Source: JAJTGZ01 sp964403525 (GTDB lineage Bacteria > Planctomycetota > Phycisphaerae > Phycisphaerales > UBA1924). Taken from it: a stretch of 64,000 bases of DNA. Location: positions 37,529 to 101,528 of the forward strand of contig CAYOGE010000007.1 of the NCBI GenBank assembly GCA_964403525.1, given 5' to 3'. The notes below the pieces were generated by a model. That model was not told where the DNA came from. It worked only from the letters and a program-made list of their open reading frames with translations, and did no database searches. Positions within the stretch are counted from its first letter, which is position 1. Every line of letters begins with the position of its first letter. Below are positions 24,857-33,540 of this stretch, piece by piece. Made by a program: the position numbers and the translations under genes.

Positions 24857-25690
24857 ATGAGCTCATTGAACCCCCCCCCCGCGACACCCGTAAGCATCCC
24901 CACCGCCGCAACCACCTTCGATGTGAAGGCCGTCGCCATCGAGATCGCCCGGCTCCTCTCCGACGACAAGTGCTCCGACATCACGCTCCTTGATGTCCGC
25001 GGCGTCAGCAGCGTGCAGGACTTTGTCATCCTCGCCAGCGGCACCAGCGACCGGCAGATGCGCTCGGCCGCGACCGACGTGAAGAACCTGCTGCCGAGGC
25101 TCGGCTCGAGCGTCTACCGCACGAGCATCGACGACCAGAGCACGTGGATCGTCGTCGACTGCGTCGACACCGTCATCCACATCTTCGAGCCCAACACCCG
25201 CGCGTACTACGACCTCGAGAGCATGTGGGGCGATGCGCCGAAGGTCGAATGGCTGCGCGAAGGTCAGAAGCCCTACGTGCCCGAGGATTACAGCAACGAT
25301 GCCGGCGACAGCGATGAGCCCGCCGATGCGGCGGCGCCCGCGTCGAGCGAGCCCGACGCGGACATCGAGATGACCACCGGCACCGCCGAAGCGTTCGCCG
25401 AGGGTGTGCGCGAATCGGTCGCCAAGCCCGCGCGCAAGGCGAAGAAGCAGGCGAAGGCACCCGCCGCGAAGAAGGTGACTGCAAAGGCCGCAGCGAAGAA
25501 GGCTTCCGCCAAGGTGAAGCCGGTTGCCGGGAAGGCCGCGGCTAAGAAGGCTCCGGCAAAGAAAGCGGTCGCCAAGCCCGCGAAGAAGCCGGCCAGGCCG
25601 GTGAAGAAGGCCGCCAAGCCCGCCAGGAAGGCGACGAAGAAACCCGCCGCGAAGGCCGTAAAGAAAGCGGCAAAGAAGAAGGCCCGCTGA
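24857..25690 (+). CDS. rsfS: Ribosomal silencing factor RsfS with a long histone H1-like basic tail
   Basis: 277 residues. Residues about 20-135 are the RsfS/Iojap domain (LLSDDKCSDITLLDVRGVS, FVILASGTSDRQMRSAA, SSTWIVVDCVDTVIHIFEP-like stretch, YYDLESMWGDA), which binds ribosomal protein uL14 and blocks subunit joining. An acidic linker (150-190) and about 85 residues rich in Lys, Ala and Pro follow; the latter is not in typical RsfS (about 110-130 residues). The ATG at 24857 is followed by a tract of ten C after six codons, a possible slippage site. A longer reading frame upstream passes through the 20-bp repeat and is unlikely to be translated. Confidence 0.9.
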   Translation: MSSLNPPPATPVSIPTAATTFDVKAVAIEIARLLSDDKCSDITLLDVRGVSSVQDFVILASGTSDRQMRSAATDVKNLLPRLGSSVYRTSIDDQSTWIVVDCVDTVIHIFEPNTRAYYDLESMWGDAPKVEWLREGQKPYVPEDYSNDAGDSDEPADAAAPASSEPDADIEMTTGTAEAFAEGVRESVAKPARKAKKQAKAPAAKKVTAKAAAKKASAKVKPVAGKAAAKKAPAKKAVAKPAKKPARPVKKAAKPARKATKKPAAKAVKKAAKKKAR

Positions 25691-25692
25691 GC

Positions 25693-25698
25693 TACCCT
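25693..25698 (+). promoter_or_regulatory. -10-like TACCCT 6 nt before aroB
   Basis: TACCCT is followed by 6 nt and the aroB ATG, just after the rsfS stop. aroB may thus have its own leaderless promoter despite the 14-bp gap. Confidence 0.55.
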
Positions 25699-25704
25699 CG
25701 CCGC

Positions 25705-26922
25705 ATGGGCAAGAAGGTTGCACGGGCGGCGAAGACGCGCACACGCACGCTGAAGGTGAAGACCGCGGGGATGCCCCGCGCGGGCTATTCCGTGCTCGTC
25801 GGCAGCGGCTTGATCGAGTCGTGCTTCGAGGGGCTGGTCGGCAAGGGGCAGCGGGCGCTGGTGGTTGTTGATGCGAACGTGCCGCGCGAGACCATCGAGC
25901 CGCTGATCCGCAGCCTCGATGGCAGTGGTGTGCGTTGGGCCGCCAAGGTGGTCACGGCGACCGAGGCCGACAAGAGCCTCTCAACGCTGGAGGCGACGCT
26001 GATCGAATCGGCCCGCCTGCGCCTGGAGCGTGGCGACTTGATCATCGCGGTGGGGGGCGGCATCGTGACCGACCTGGCGGGGTTCGCCGCGGGCGTCTAC
26101 CGCCGTGGCGTGCGCATCGTGCAGTGCCCCACAACGCTGCTGGCGATGGTCGATGCGGCGGTCGGTGGCAAGACCGCGGCCAACCTGAGCGTCCCCGGCG
26201 AGGATGGCAAGGCCGGGCTGCTGAAGAACGCGGTGGGCGTCTTCCACCAGCCGGCACGCGTGGTGTGCGATGTGGCGAGCCTGCGCTCGCTCCCGCTGCG
26301 CGAGCTCAAGTCCGGGCTGGCCGAATGCGTCAAGCACGGCCTGCTGTCGGGCGGGCTCGGCGACAAGACGCTGCTGGCGTGGACGGAAAAACGCTGCGCG
26401 GATGTTCTCTCACTCGACGGCGGAGTGCTGGCCGAACTGGTCGCCCGCAACGTGGCGGTGAAGGCCAGGGTGGTGCAGGCCGACGAACGCGAGGAGTCGA
26501 CCAAGCCCGACGGCGGGCGCATGATGCTCAACCTCGGGCACACCTTCGCCCACGCGATCGAGACGCTGCCGGGCCTGGCGTGGAAGGACCCCTCGCAGGG
26601 CGTGCAGATGGTCGGCCCGCTCAAGCACGGCGAGGCGGTCGGGGTGGGGCTGGTCTGTGCTGCGCGGGTCAGCGCGGCGATGAGACTCTGCGAGAAGGGC
26701 CTTCCGGCGCGGGTCGAGGCACTGCTGAACCGGGCCGGGCTGCCGACTCGCATCGAGGGCCTCGCGGCGAACGCGCAGATCATCGAGCGGATGGGGCACG
26801 ACAAGAAGGTAGCGGCGGGCAAACTGCGTCTGGTGCTGCCGATCAAGGGCGGCCGCACACGCATCCGCTCTGATGCGCCGGTGAAAGTCATCGCCGCCGC
26901 GATCGACAGCGTGCGGACCTAG
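25705..26922 (+). CDS. aroB: 3-dehydroquinate synthase
   Basis: 405 residues. Second step of the shikimate pathway, using NAD+ and a divalent metal. GGGIVTDLAGFAAGVYRRGV binds NAD. PTTLLAMVDAAVGGKTAAN is the substrate loop. Metal ligands are Glu in GLAECVKHG and His in LGHTFAHAIE and LKHGEAVGVGL. The first ~20 residues are basic (MGKKVARAAKTRTR) and extend beyond the usual family start. Confidence 0.95.
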   Translation: MGKKVARAAKTRTRTLKVKTAGMPRAGYSVLVGSGLIESCFEGLVGKGQRALVVVDANVPRETIEPLIRSLDGSGVRWAAKVVTATEADKSLSTLEATLIESARLRLERGDLIIAVGGGIVTDLAGFAAGVYRRGVRIVQCPTTLLAMVDAAVGGKTAANLSVPGEDGKAGLLKNAVGVFHQPARVVCDVASLRSLPLRELKSGLAECVKHGLLSGGLGDKTLLAWTEKRCADVLSLDGGVLAELVARNVAVKARVVQADEREESTKPDGGRMMLNLGHTFAHAIETLPGLAWKDPSQGVQMVGPLKHGEAVGVGLVCAARVSAAMRLCEKGLPARVEALLNRAGLPTRIEGLAANAQIIERMGHDKKVAAGKLRLVLPIKGGRTRIRSDAPVKVIAAAIDSVRT

Positions 26923-26935
26923 CGTCGGGCGCACG

Positions 26936-26964
26936 TTGATCTGAGAACTTCTTTATCTGATAAA
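26936..26964 (+). promoter_or_regulatory. Possible sigma70-type promoter for the pseudopilin gene
   Basis: TTGATC (26936-26941) and GATAAA (26959-26964) are 17 bp apart in a short AT-rich patch. The leader to the ATG at 27068 would be about 97 nt. Confidence 0.45.
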
Positions 26965-27067
26965 TCCCAAACCGTTGGGAACCTGCCCCGGGCTCGGGCG
27001 TCTGTGGTGACACGGAGCCGTGCGCACCGCTCCGCCGCCTTCCACACGCGCCGAACGGAGCTCGGAC

Positions 27068-27901
<834 letters not shown>

Positions 27902-27930
27902 TCCGGCCCGTGAGGGCGATGAGCATGAAG

Positions 27931-27958
27931 AAAGGCCCGCGATCGCTCGCGGGCCTTT
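27931..27958. terminator. Bidirectional terminator hairpin between convergent genes
   Basis: A perfect 12-bp stem (AAAGGCCCGCGA / TCGCGGGCCTTT) with a 4-nt loop has A on one side and T on the other, so it can act on both strands. It lies between the pseudopilin gene and the coiled-coil gene. Confidence 0.85.
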
Positions 27959-27992
27959 GTCGTTTCTCTTGCGTGTTGCGAACCCGTGCGTC

Positions 27993-28880
27993 TCACTTCT
28001 CGGCGGAAGCGACCGGCACGCCCTTGCTCTGCCAGGCGTTTGCAATCTCGTCGGTGATGCGGACCTCGGTCTTGTCGGGCATGACGGCAACCCAGTACTG
28101 CGGGCCCTTCTTGCCGGCGACCGCCTCGCTGGTCCCCTGGAGGGCGTCGCCGATGCCGTCGAAGATGAACCCGAGCGGCACGCCGTTCTTCTGCGCGAGC
28201 TTGCGGCCCACGAGCGTCTCGTTGCGCTGCTCCAGCCGCGTCGGCGTGAGCTGGGCGTACATGCGCTGCATCTCGGCGTTCTGCTGCGTCACCGCGATGC
28301 GTATCAGCTGCGTGTCGTGGGCGACCTTCTCGATCTCCACGCGGGCCGCCTGCTCACGCTTGAGCGCAACGGTCGTCGCCTCAAGGTCGCGGCTGATGGC
28401 CACCACGCGTGCCTCGGCCGCGTCGAGCCGCCCTTCAAGGTCAGCGACCTGCCCCTTGAGCGCGCCGTTCTGCTTGACCATCTCGGCCAGCTCGGTGCGT
28501 GCTGCGTCGAGCGCCTTGCCGGCGGTGGCGAGCTTGCTCTCAAGCTCCGCCTTCTCCTTCTCGGTGGTCGCCTTCTGCGCGCTCAGGTCGGTCACGTTCT
28601 TCTCAAGGTCGCCGATCCGCGTGCGGATCTCGTTGAGCTTGCCGTTCTGCTCGGTGACCGTCGTCGCCAGCTGCGTGCTCTTCTCGGTCTCGACCTTGAC
28701 GGTCGACTCGAGCTTGGCCTTGGTCTCGGTCAGCTCCTTCACGCTCGTGTCGAGCTTGGCGATCTGCTCAACCTTCTCCGTGTGATCGGGGCGCCAGAAT
28801 CCGAAGTACGCAACGCCAAGCGCGAGGGTTGCGCCGCCTGCGGCGGCAAGGGTCAGTTTGGTCCAGGGGGTCGTGCTCAT
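27993..28880 (-). CDS. Membrane-anchored coiled-coil protein, unknown function
   Basis: 295 residues. One N-terminal membrane segment (about 8-28, LTLAAAGGATLALGVAYFGF) is followed by about 170 residues of heptad-rich coiled coil with many Lys, Glu and Ala. A C-terminal globular segment of about 85 residues follows (PLGFIFDGIGDAL, YWVAVMPDKTEVRITDEIA). The topology suggests a periplasmic or envelope-spanning spacer protein. No family was recognised. A GGATGG ribosome site precedes the ATG. Confidence 0.75.
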   Translation of the reverse strand: MSTTPWTKLTLAAAGGATLALGVAYFGFWRPDHTEKVEQIAKLDTSVKELTETKAKLESTVKVETEKSTQLATTVTEQNGKLNEIRTRIGDLEKNVTDLSAQKATTEKEKAELESKLATAGKALDAARTELAEMVKQNGALKGQVADLEGRLDAAEARVVAISRDLEATTVALKREQAARVEIEKVAHDTQLIRIAVTQQNAEMQRMYAQLTPTRLEQRNETLVGRKLAQKNGVPLGFIFDGIGDALQGTSEAVAGKKGPQYWVAVMPDKTEVRITDEIANAWQSKGVPVASAEK

Positions 28881-29048
28881 AGTTGTGATTCCATCCGATG
28901 CGACTCAGAAAAACACCCTAACGAGGGCTGCCACTGATTTCGGCGGGGACCACCTTAGGGATGCACAAATTACTACGCCACTCATGCGTGCTTTGGTCGT
29001 GCAATTCATGCGCAGCAGCCACTGGACCAGGCGGTATTCGGGGCTGCT

Positions 29049-30515
29049 TCAGCGGCCGGCTGCTTTGGTAGCCCTGCCGGGCCTGGTGCCCAGCTTTGGG
29101 GCGGTCTTGCCAGCTACCGCAGGCTTCTTGCGGCCCTTAGGGGCGGGCCTTGACGCCGCTGCCGGGCCAGCGGCCGCCTTGGCGATGGTCATGCGGGCCC
29201 CCAGCGAGCGGAGCTGGTCGAGCTGGCGCGTGCCGATCCGCACGTGCAGCGTGACGGCCTCGTCTGTGTAGTCGCGCCCGGTGACCTCGCCGCGGTTCTC
29301 GAGGATGCTGATCGTCTTGGCGTCGCTGAGAGGGACGGTGACCAGCAGGTTCTGCACGCCCCCCTGTGCCTCGTCGAGGATGACGTCGTTGAGGGCCTTG
29401 TGCCCGGGGTGACCGGTCTTGTTCGCCACGATGGCGATCGCCCCCGGCACGCGCTGCTGCCAGATGAGGACCTGGCTGTTGTTCTTCAGGTTGTCGACCT
29501 TGTTGAGCAGGAGCACGCGCTTGGGCAGGGGCGCATCCTTGTCGTCGTCCTTCCCCTTGCCGCGCACCTGCTTGAAGAGCTCGTCGAGGGTCTTGTTGAC
29601 GGTGTCGTAGTGGAGCTCCGCGGCCGGGTCGCTGACATCGAGCACGATGAGCAGGATGTTGGCGTGGGTCGCCTCTTCGAGCGTGGCGCGGAACGAGGCG
29701 ACGAGGTTGTGCGGCAGGTCGCGCACGAAGCCGACGGTGTCAGAGAGCATCACGCGCAGGCCGCCGGTGAGGTCCCACTCCCGCGTGCGCGTGGTGAGCG
29801 TGGCAAAGACGCGGTCGTCGGCGTACGCGCCGCCGGCCGTGAGCGTGTTGAAGAGCGTGCTCTTGCCGGCGTTGGTGTACCCGACGATGCCGACGGTGAA
29901 GTGGTCGACGTTCCGCGCCGCCACCTCGCGGCTGCGCCGCTGCTGGATCTCGGCGAGGCGCTTCTGCAGGGCGTTCTTCTTGGCCTGGGCGAGCCGGCGG
30001 TCGGTTTCCAGCTGCATCTCACCCGGGCCGCGCGTGCCGACGCCGCCGCCGGCCATGCGCTCAAGGTGGCTCCACATGGCACGCAGGCGCGGCAGGGTGT
30101 ACTCGAGCTGGGCCATCTCGACCTGCAGCCGGGCCTCCACGGTCGTGGCGCGGCTGGCGAAGATGTCCAGGATCAGCTCCGAGCGGTCGATGATCTTTCG
30201 CTCGACGACCTTCTCGATCGCGCCGATCTGCTTGGGGGAAAGCTCGTGGTCGAAGATGACCATCGTCGCGTCGAGCTCATCGCAGAGTTCGGCGAGTTCC
30301 TGGATCTTGCCGGTGCCCATGTACGTTCCGGCGACGGGCTTGTCTGCCCGCTGCTCCAGCGTGCCCACGACCGTGGCCCCCGCCTGCTGGGCGAGCGCTG
30401 TCAGCTCCCCGAAGGGGTCGCGCGGGTCGTAGTTGCTGTCGGGCAGCCGGAGCGCAGCGAGGATGGCGCGCTCGCTTTGAGCGCGGAGGTTTGAGCGTTC
30501 TTTGGGGGCGGGCAT
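29049..30515 (-). CDS. hflX: GTPase HflX with a basic C-terminal tail
   Basis: 488 residues. It rescues and splits stalled ribosomes. The HflX N-terminal domain includes GTYMGTGKIQEL and VIFDHELSPKQ, and RGPGEMQLETDRR is the family signature. G motifs are GYTNAGKST (G1), DTVGFVRDLP (G3) and NKVD (G4). The last ~50 residues are rich in Lys, Arg, Ala and Pro, beyond the usual length of about 420-430, like the tails of Nfo and RsfS here. A TACCAT hexamer lies 9 nt upstream of the ATG. Confidence 0.94.
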   Translation of the reverse strand: MPAPKERSNLRAQSERAILAALRLPDSNYDPRDPFGELTALAQQAGATVVGTLEQRADKPVAGTYMGTGKIQELAELCDELDATMVIFDHELSPKQIGAIEKVVERKIIDRSELILDIFASRATTVEARLQVEMAQLEYTLPRLRAMWSHLERMAGGGVGTRGPGEMQLETDRRLAQAKKNALQKRLAEIQQRRSREVAARNVDHFTVGIVGYTNAGKSTLFNTLTAGGAYADDRVFATLTTRTREWDLTGGLRVMLSDTVGFVRDLPHNLVASFRATLEEATHANILLIVLDVSDPAAELHYDTVNKTLDELFKQVRGKGKDDDKDAPLPKRVLLLNKVDNLKNNSQVLIWQQRVPGAIAIVANKTGHPGHKALNDVILDEAQGGVQNLLVTVPLSDAKTISILENRGEVTGRDYTDEAVTLHVRIGTRQLDQLRSLGARMTIAKAAAGPAAASRPAPKGRKKPAVAGKTAPKLGTRPGRATKAAGR

Positions 30516-30571
30516 GAAGGCCAGATGGTACGCGGCCCCGGCGGTGCTTGGGGTGCCGGGTGGGCGGAGCG

Positions 30572-32215
30572 TCAGTAAACGCCGTACTTGTTGGCGATCT
30601 CGACGACCAGCCGGTACTGCTGCTGGAAGAACCGGGTGTAGGCGATCTTGGCGCGGGAACCCTTCTCAGCATCGCGCCACCGCCCCGTGAACGCCGCGAT
30701 CGCCTTGTAGTTCGCCTCGCTCAGTGTGAGGTCGGTTTGACCGCCCGCCCCGTCGATAACGGTCTGCGTCGGCATGGCGTAGAACGCCTCTTCCATTTGC
30801 GCGAGGCCCGCCGCAGAGAAGCCCGGCTTTTCGCGGGCCACGTTGAGCACCCGCCAAGCCTCCTGTATCTCACGGTGCGTGTCGATGGCGAACGCCCCCA
30901 TGAGCGGGCCGATGAGGTCGCGCCAGCCGCGCAGCGGCGTCTTCGAAGCGATGTCGAACGCGTTGGTCTTGTCGGTGAACCGATCGAGGTACTTGGCGTA
31001 CATCGACGGCTTGACGGGCATCCGGCGGAGGCGGTCGTGCCTCGGGCCCAGGCCGTCTCCCGCGGCACCCGGCCTCTGGTCCAGCGGCGCAAACTGCCAG
31101 AGCGCCTGCGCCTCGTCGGTAAGGCAGAACTCGACAAAGCGGCGGGCGAGCTCCGCGTGCCGGGCGCCGTTGATGATGCTCGCGGGGTCGGCGTCGATGT
31201 ACGTTGCGCCGGGCGGGTCGATGTACCCCACGCGGCTGGAACCCGGGTCATCGCCCGGCTTGAGCAGCGACTGGCTCTGGCCGCGACCATAAAAATCGAT
31301 CGCCACACCCGCCGCGCACTCACCCTGGCTCACGTCCAGCGGCGGTTGCGTGCTCGACGACGAGAAGTACCGGGCGTTGGCCGACATCTCTCGCAGGATG
31401 CGCCACCCTTTGTCCCACCCCTCCTTGTTCAAGATGGCGTCGTAGAGCGTGGCGACGCTGCCGGAGAGGCGCGGGTCGGCCAGCGCCACGCGGCGGTAGA
31501 GGCGCGGGTCGCCAAGCTCGGCAAACGACGTCGGCTCGGGGACGCCGAGCTCGCGCAGCAGGTCGCGGTTATAGACGATGCCAAAGCCCGACAGTGCGGT
31601 GCCGAACCAGTGCTGGTCGTCGTCGTACAGCCGCTCAACGCCGACGCGGTTCTCCGGCCCGTAGACGCTCTCAAGGTAAGCCTGCGAAAACGGCGGCGTC
31701 GGCGGGGCGCTGATGCGCACGCGCACGCGCGTCGGCTTGCCGTCGATGCTCACGGTTGTCACGATGCCGACCTTTGAAGCCGTGTGCTCGAACGACCCCC
31801 CGCCGAAGAAGACGTCGGGCAGGTCGGCACGCTCGGCGTCGATCACCGCTTCGGGCAGTTCTTCCTTCTCGCCGCCGCGGTGCTTGAGCGCCTTGGGGGG
31901 TGTGATCGTGCACGCGCCCGCCGCCACGGCTGCCTCGGCCTGCGACTCTAGAAGTTTGCGGATCTCGCTCGTGCCGCCTGGGGTCCGCCAGTCGATCACG
32001 GCCGAGGAGCCGTACACACGCCGGTGCCACGCGTCAAAGGCCACGCCAAACTCCAGCCGGATCTGCTCGATGTGCGGCGTAACCACCACCAGCATCGGTG
32101 CGCCGTCGGCACCCGCGTCGGTTGCGCCCTTGGGCGTGCGCAGCCACTTGCCCACCACGGGCACACCGACGATCACCAGGAGCGCCAGCACGATGATGAT
32201 CCGGGCGGACTTCAC
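30572..32215 (-). CDS. Extracellular solute-binding protein (iron/spermidine-type ABC binding protein family), orphan
   Basis: 547 residues, longer than the usual 330-400. A single hydrophobic N-terminal helix (SARIIIVLALLVIVGVPVVG) without a lipobox suggests membrane anchoring. Binding-protein landmarks are DVFFGGGSFEH, the GFGIVYNRDLLRELG segment, and GVAIDFYGRG with PPGATYIDADPASIINGA, typical of family 1/6-like Fe(III) or polyamine binding proteins. The C-terminal ~150 residues are a helical extension. No permease or ATPase gene is next to it. The GTG at 32215 was chosen because TACCTT lies 6 nt upstream; an ATG at 32260 would add 15 basic residues. Confidence 0.82.
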   Translation of the reverse strand: MKSARIIIVLALLVIVGVPVVGKWLRTPKGATDAGADGAPMLVVVTPHIEQIRLEFGVAFDAWHRRVYGSSAVIDWRTPGGTSEIRKLLESQAEAAVAAGACTITPPKALKHRGGEKEELPEAVIDAERADLPDVFFGGGSFEHTASKVGIVTTVSIDGKPTRVRVRISAPPTPPFSQAYLESVYGPENRVGVERLYDDDQHWFGTALSGFGIVYNRDLLRELGVPEPTSFAELGDPRLYRRVALADPRLSGSVATLYDAILNKEGWDKGWRILREMSANARYFSSSSTQPPLDVSQGECAAGVAIDFYGRGQSQSLLKPGDDPGSSRVGYIDPPGATYIDADPASIINGARHAELARRFVEFCLTDEAQALWQFAPLDQRPGAAGDGLGPRHDRLRRMPVKPSMYAKYLDRFTDKTNAFDIASKTPLRGWRDLIGPLMGAFAIDTHREIQEAWRVLNVAREKPGFSAAGLAQMEEAFYAMPTQTVIDGAGGQTDLTLSEANYKAIAAFTGRWRDAEKGSRAKIAYTRFFQQQYRLVVEIANKYGVY

Positions 32216-32221
32216 GCGAAG

Positions 32222-32227
32222 AAGGTA
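32222..32227 (-). promoter_or_regulatory. -10-like TACCTT 6 nt before the solute-binding protein gene
   Basis: Minus-strand TACCTT is followed by 6 nt and the GTG at 32215. It is back to back with the TPM-gene hexamer at 32280. Confidence 0.55.
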
Positions 32228-32279
32228 GGTCGCGAAGGGCCGGCGCGCAACCCGCAGCAACCGCCATGCAGCACCGAGC

Positions 32280-32285
32280 TACCCT
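32280..32285 (+). promoter_or_regulatory. -10-like TACCCT before the TPM gene
   Basis: TACCCT lies 8 nt before the ATG at 32294 (and 2 nt before another ATG at 32288), which favours 32294 as the leaderless start. Confidence 0.55.
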
Positions 32286-32293
32286 TGATGGGT

Positions 32294-33118
32294 ATGAACC
32301 AACGGGCGAGCTTGCATCAATCAGTCCTTGCGGCCGCGGCCGCCGTTGCATCCTTCGGCACGTGCAGCGCGATCGGGTGGAGCCAACCCCAGTCCGCCCC
32401 AGCCGCAACGCCAGGCGCCCAGCCTCGGGTAATTACCTTTGACCCTGAATACCCCGCGCCTCCCGCCGAAGGGATCTACGTCTCTGACCGTGGGGTCGTC
32501 CTTTCCATCGACCAGCAGACGGGGATCAACAAGGCCGCGGCCCTGGTGAAGATCAAGACCGGGCTGCCGGTCATGGTCGTCACCATCCGCTCGCTCGAGG
32601 TGATGGGCGCAGACCCCGCGAAAGGGCTCGATCCGTACGCAACCGAAGTGTTCAAACGCTGGACGACCGATCAGGTTGGGGGAGAGCGCGCTGCGCTCTT
32701 GCTGCTCTCGCGTGACGACCTGCAGGCACGCATCGTGCTCGGTGCCGGCTGGCCCGACCAGCAGCGGCTCTCGGCCCAGCACCTGGCCGATGGCCCGGTG
32801 CTGACCGCGCTCAAGACCGGCAAGGCGGGCGACGGGATCCTGGCCGCGGTTGGAGAAGTGGGGGCGATGTTCACCGCGGCGGGGTTCGCAACCGATGCTG
32901 GAGGGGTGCCGGGAGGGCTGCCTCCAGCGGCCGCAAGCCCCGCCGGAAAGATCGCAACCGATACGCCCGTTCCTGCCGTTGTTCCATCAAGCGGTGTGTC
33001 GCTCAGTTCGATCGGCCCGCTGGCGTGGATCGGCATCGGCGCTGCGTTCCTTGTCGTCGTCGCACTCGCGGCCGTGCTGGCCCGTTCGTCAAAGCGGACG
33101 GGCACACCGGATGCATGA
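32294..33118 (+). CDS. Exported TPM-domain protein
   Basis: 274 residues. A signal peptide covers about the first 28 residues. A TPM domain (about 50-180) shows YVSDRGVVLSIDQQTGIN, VMVVTIRSLEVMGA and LLLLSRDDLQARIVLGAGWP. TPM proteins include plant thylakoid phosphatases and bacterial membrane quality-control proteins. A Pro/Ala linker leads to a C-terminal membrane helix (IGPLAWIGIGAAFLVVVALAA), so the domain faces the periplasm. The Gly-rich tail common in TPM proteins is absent. Confidence 0.83.
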   Translation: MNQRASLHQSVLAAAAAVASFGTCSAIGWSQPQSAPAATPGAQPRVITFDPEYPAPPAEGIYVSDRGVVLSIDQQTGINKAAALVKIKTGLPVMVVTIRSLEVMGADPAKGLDPYATEVFKRWTTDQVGGERAALLLLSRDDLQARIVLGAGWPDQQRLSAQHLADGPVLTALKTGKAGDGILAAVGEVGAMFTAAGFATDAGGVPGGLPPAAASPAGKIATDTPVPAVVPSSGVSLSSIGPLAWIGIGAAFLVVVALAAVLARSSKRTGTPDA

Positions 33119-33203
33119 TCCGCACTCCTTCGTCCCCCGCGCCCACCGTTCAGCCGCTTTCCTCGCCGTCCTCAAACGCCCTCCACGCCAAACGAGACAC
33201 CCC

Positions 33204-33446
33204 ATGCCGATCTACGAATACGCCGCGCCCGATGGCAGCAAACTCGAACTCATCCGCCCCATGGCCGATGCCGACAAACCCGTGACGGACCCGGAAGGCA
33301 AGGGCCGCACGTTCACCCGCGTGATGAGCACGGTGGCGGTGGGGGGGAGCGCGGGCGCGCCGGGCGCATCGGCCGGCGGGCACATCCACAGCGGGATGTG
33401 CGGGTGCGGCAAGCGCAAGGGCTCGTGTGGTGGCGGCGGGGCTTGA
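33204..33446 (+). CDS. FmdB-like small protein lacking the zinc-ribbon cysteines
   Basis: 80 residues. It opens MPIYEYAAPDGSKLEL, aligning with the FmdB start MPIYEY(R/K)CxxCG, but the usual CxxC pair is absent and the second pair is missing too. The C-terminus is Gly-rich with a Cys cluster (GMCGCGKRKGSCGGGG), as in several FmdB proteins. FmdB-like regulators are poorly understood. The Cys loss suggests a non-zinc variant. Confidence 0.78.
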   Translation: MPIYEYAAPDGSKLELIRPMADADKPVTDPEGKGRTFTRVMSTVAVGGSAGAPGASAGGHIHSGMCGCGKRKGSCGGGGA

Positions 33447-33454
33447 ATGAACAA

Positions 33455-33475
33455 GCCCGGGCTTGCCGCCCGGGC
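33455..33475. terminator. Possible terminator hairpin between the FmdB-like gene and dnaK
   Basis: GCCCGGGC (33455-33462) and GCCCGGGC (33468-33475) pair around TTGCC between convergent genes. The minus strand continues with a T-rich TTGTTCATT. No T run follows on the plus strand. Confidence 0.45.
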
Positions 33476-33540
33476 CGTGTACTCAAGCTGATTGAGCGCT
33501 GCACATCTTCGGCGGTTGCGCGGGGGAGCGCACCGTGCGG

